64,000 nucleotides of DNA from Maribacter flavus (lineage in GTDB: Bacteria > Bacteroidota > Bacteroidia > Flavobacteriales > Flavobacteriaceae), in contig NZ_VUOE01000001.1 in NCBI RefSeq assembly GCF_008386635.1, positions 310,001 to 374,000 on the forward strand, given 5' to 3'. The translations under genes and the position numbers were made by a program. The notes below the pieces were generated by a model that searched no databases, had not been told where the DNA came from, and saw only the letters and a program-made list of their open reading frames with translations. Positions 63,986-64,000 of the stretch are shown here, one piece after another; the first letter of the stretch is position 1; each line of letters starts with the position of its first letter.

Positions 63986-64000
63986 AAAATATTTTAATGT

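Overview
The window reads as chromosomal DNA of a marine-type member of the Flavobacteriaceae (Bacteroidota), close to Maribacter/Zobellia/Muricauda-like organisms. Evidence: lipoproteins and exported proteins with flavobacterial signal peptides ending in AQ; a type IX secretion (T9SS) cargo protein; fused SecD-SecF; the DUF6588, DUF2911, DUF885, DUF6807 and NIPSNAP families; promoters with the Bacteroidota -7 element TAnnTTTG; and a tmRNA whose tag is GENNYALAA. There is no prophage, CRISPR array, transposase or rRNA operon. Most of it is conserved core genome with small accessory patches.

Layout. 1-8.9 kb: 3' end of rho, a lipoprotein and a membrane protein, rpsT, two identical tRNA-Glu genes, proS, a striking Trp/Gly-repeat lipoprotein, a FadL-like barrel and a T9SS cargo protein. 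9-18 kb: folE-cysS; an AraC regulator divergent from an aldehyde dehydrogenase plus DUF779 protein; yidD; a tight run of lgt, a DUF192 lipoprotein, a GNAT acetyltransferase and a two-domain ABC ATPase whose first half is degenerate. 18-29 kb: secDF, mdh, DUF6588, gyrB and asnB, all on the minus strand with well-formed terminators. 29-36 kb: DUF2911 protein, DUF885 peptidase-like lipoprotein, NYN-LOTUS protein, a divergent DUF6807/NIPSNAP pair and an OmpA-family lectin-like protein. 35.7-41.3 kb: a TonB-receptor-like barrel without a plug, a giant TPR protein and ftsE. 41.3-44.5 kb: a three-gene operon whose last two genes match the DgcN/DgcA D-glutamate catabolic pair, led by a threonine-synthase-like PLP enzyme. 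44.6-50 kb: a large GH63/MGH1 glucosidase, a small acidic exported protein, a polyphosphate-glucokinase-like ROK kinase and an SDR. 50-54.6 kb: typA, two tandem paralogous barrels, kdsA and a DUF1801 protein. 54.6-60 kb: an AT-rich serine hydrolase that looks inserted, a PHP phosphodiesterase, a histidine kinase and a saccharopine/alanine-dehydrogenase-like oxidoreductase. 60.2-61.1 kb: tmRNA, embedded in short intergenic repeats and tandem terminator hairpins. 61.3-64 kb: a kelch lipoprotein and a LysR regulator.

How the genes work together. Envelope biogenesis dominates: Lgt, SecDF and YidD make and insert exported and lipidated proteins; KdsA makes the LPS Kdo sugar; a dozen outer-membrane or periplasmic proteins are the clients. 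A second theme is sugar and amino-acid recycling: GH63 glucosidase with polyphosphate glucokinase, the D-glutamate module, asparagine synthase and an aldehyde-detoxification module. The best candidates for something not well described are the Trp/Gly-repeat surface lipoprotein, the DgcN/DgcA operon with its extra PLP enzyme, the plugless barrel/TPR pair beside ftsE, the orphan signal peptide at 56.1 kb, and the repeat-rich surroundings of the tmRNA. No self-contained new defence or mobile system is visible.
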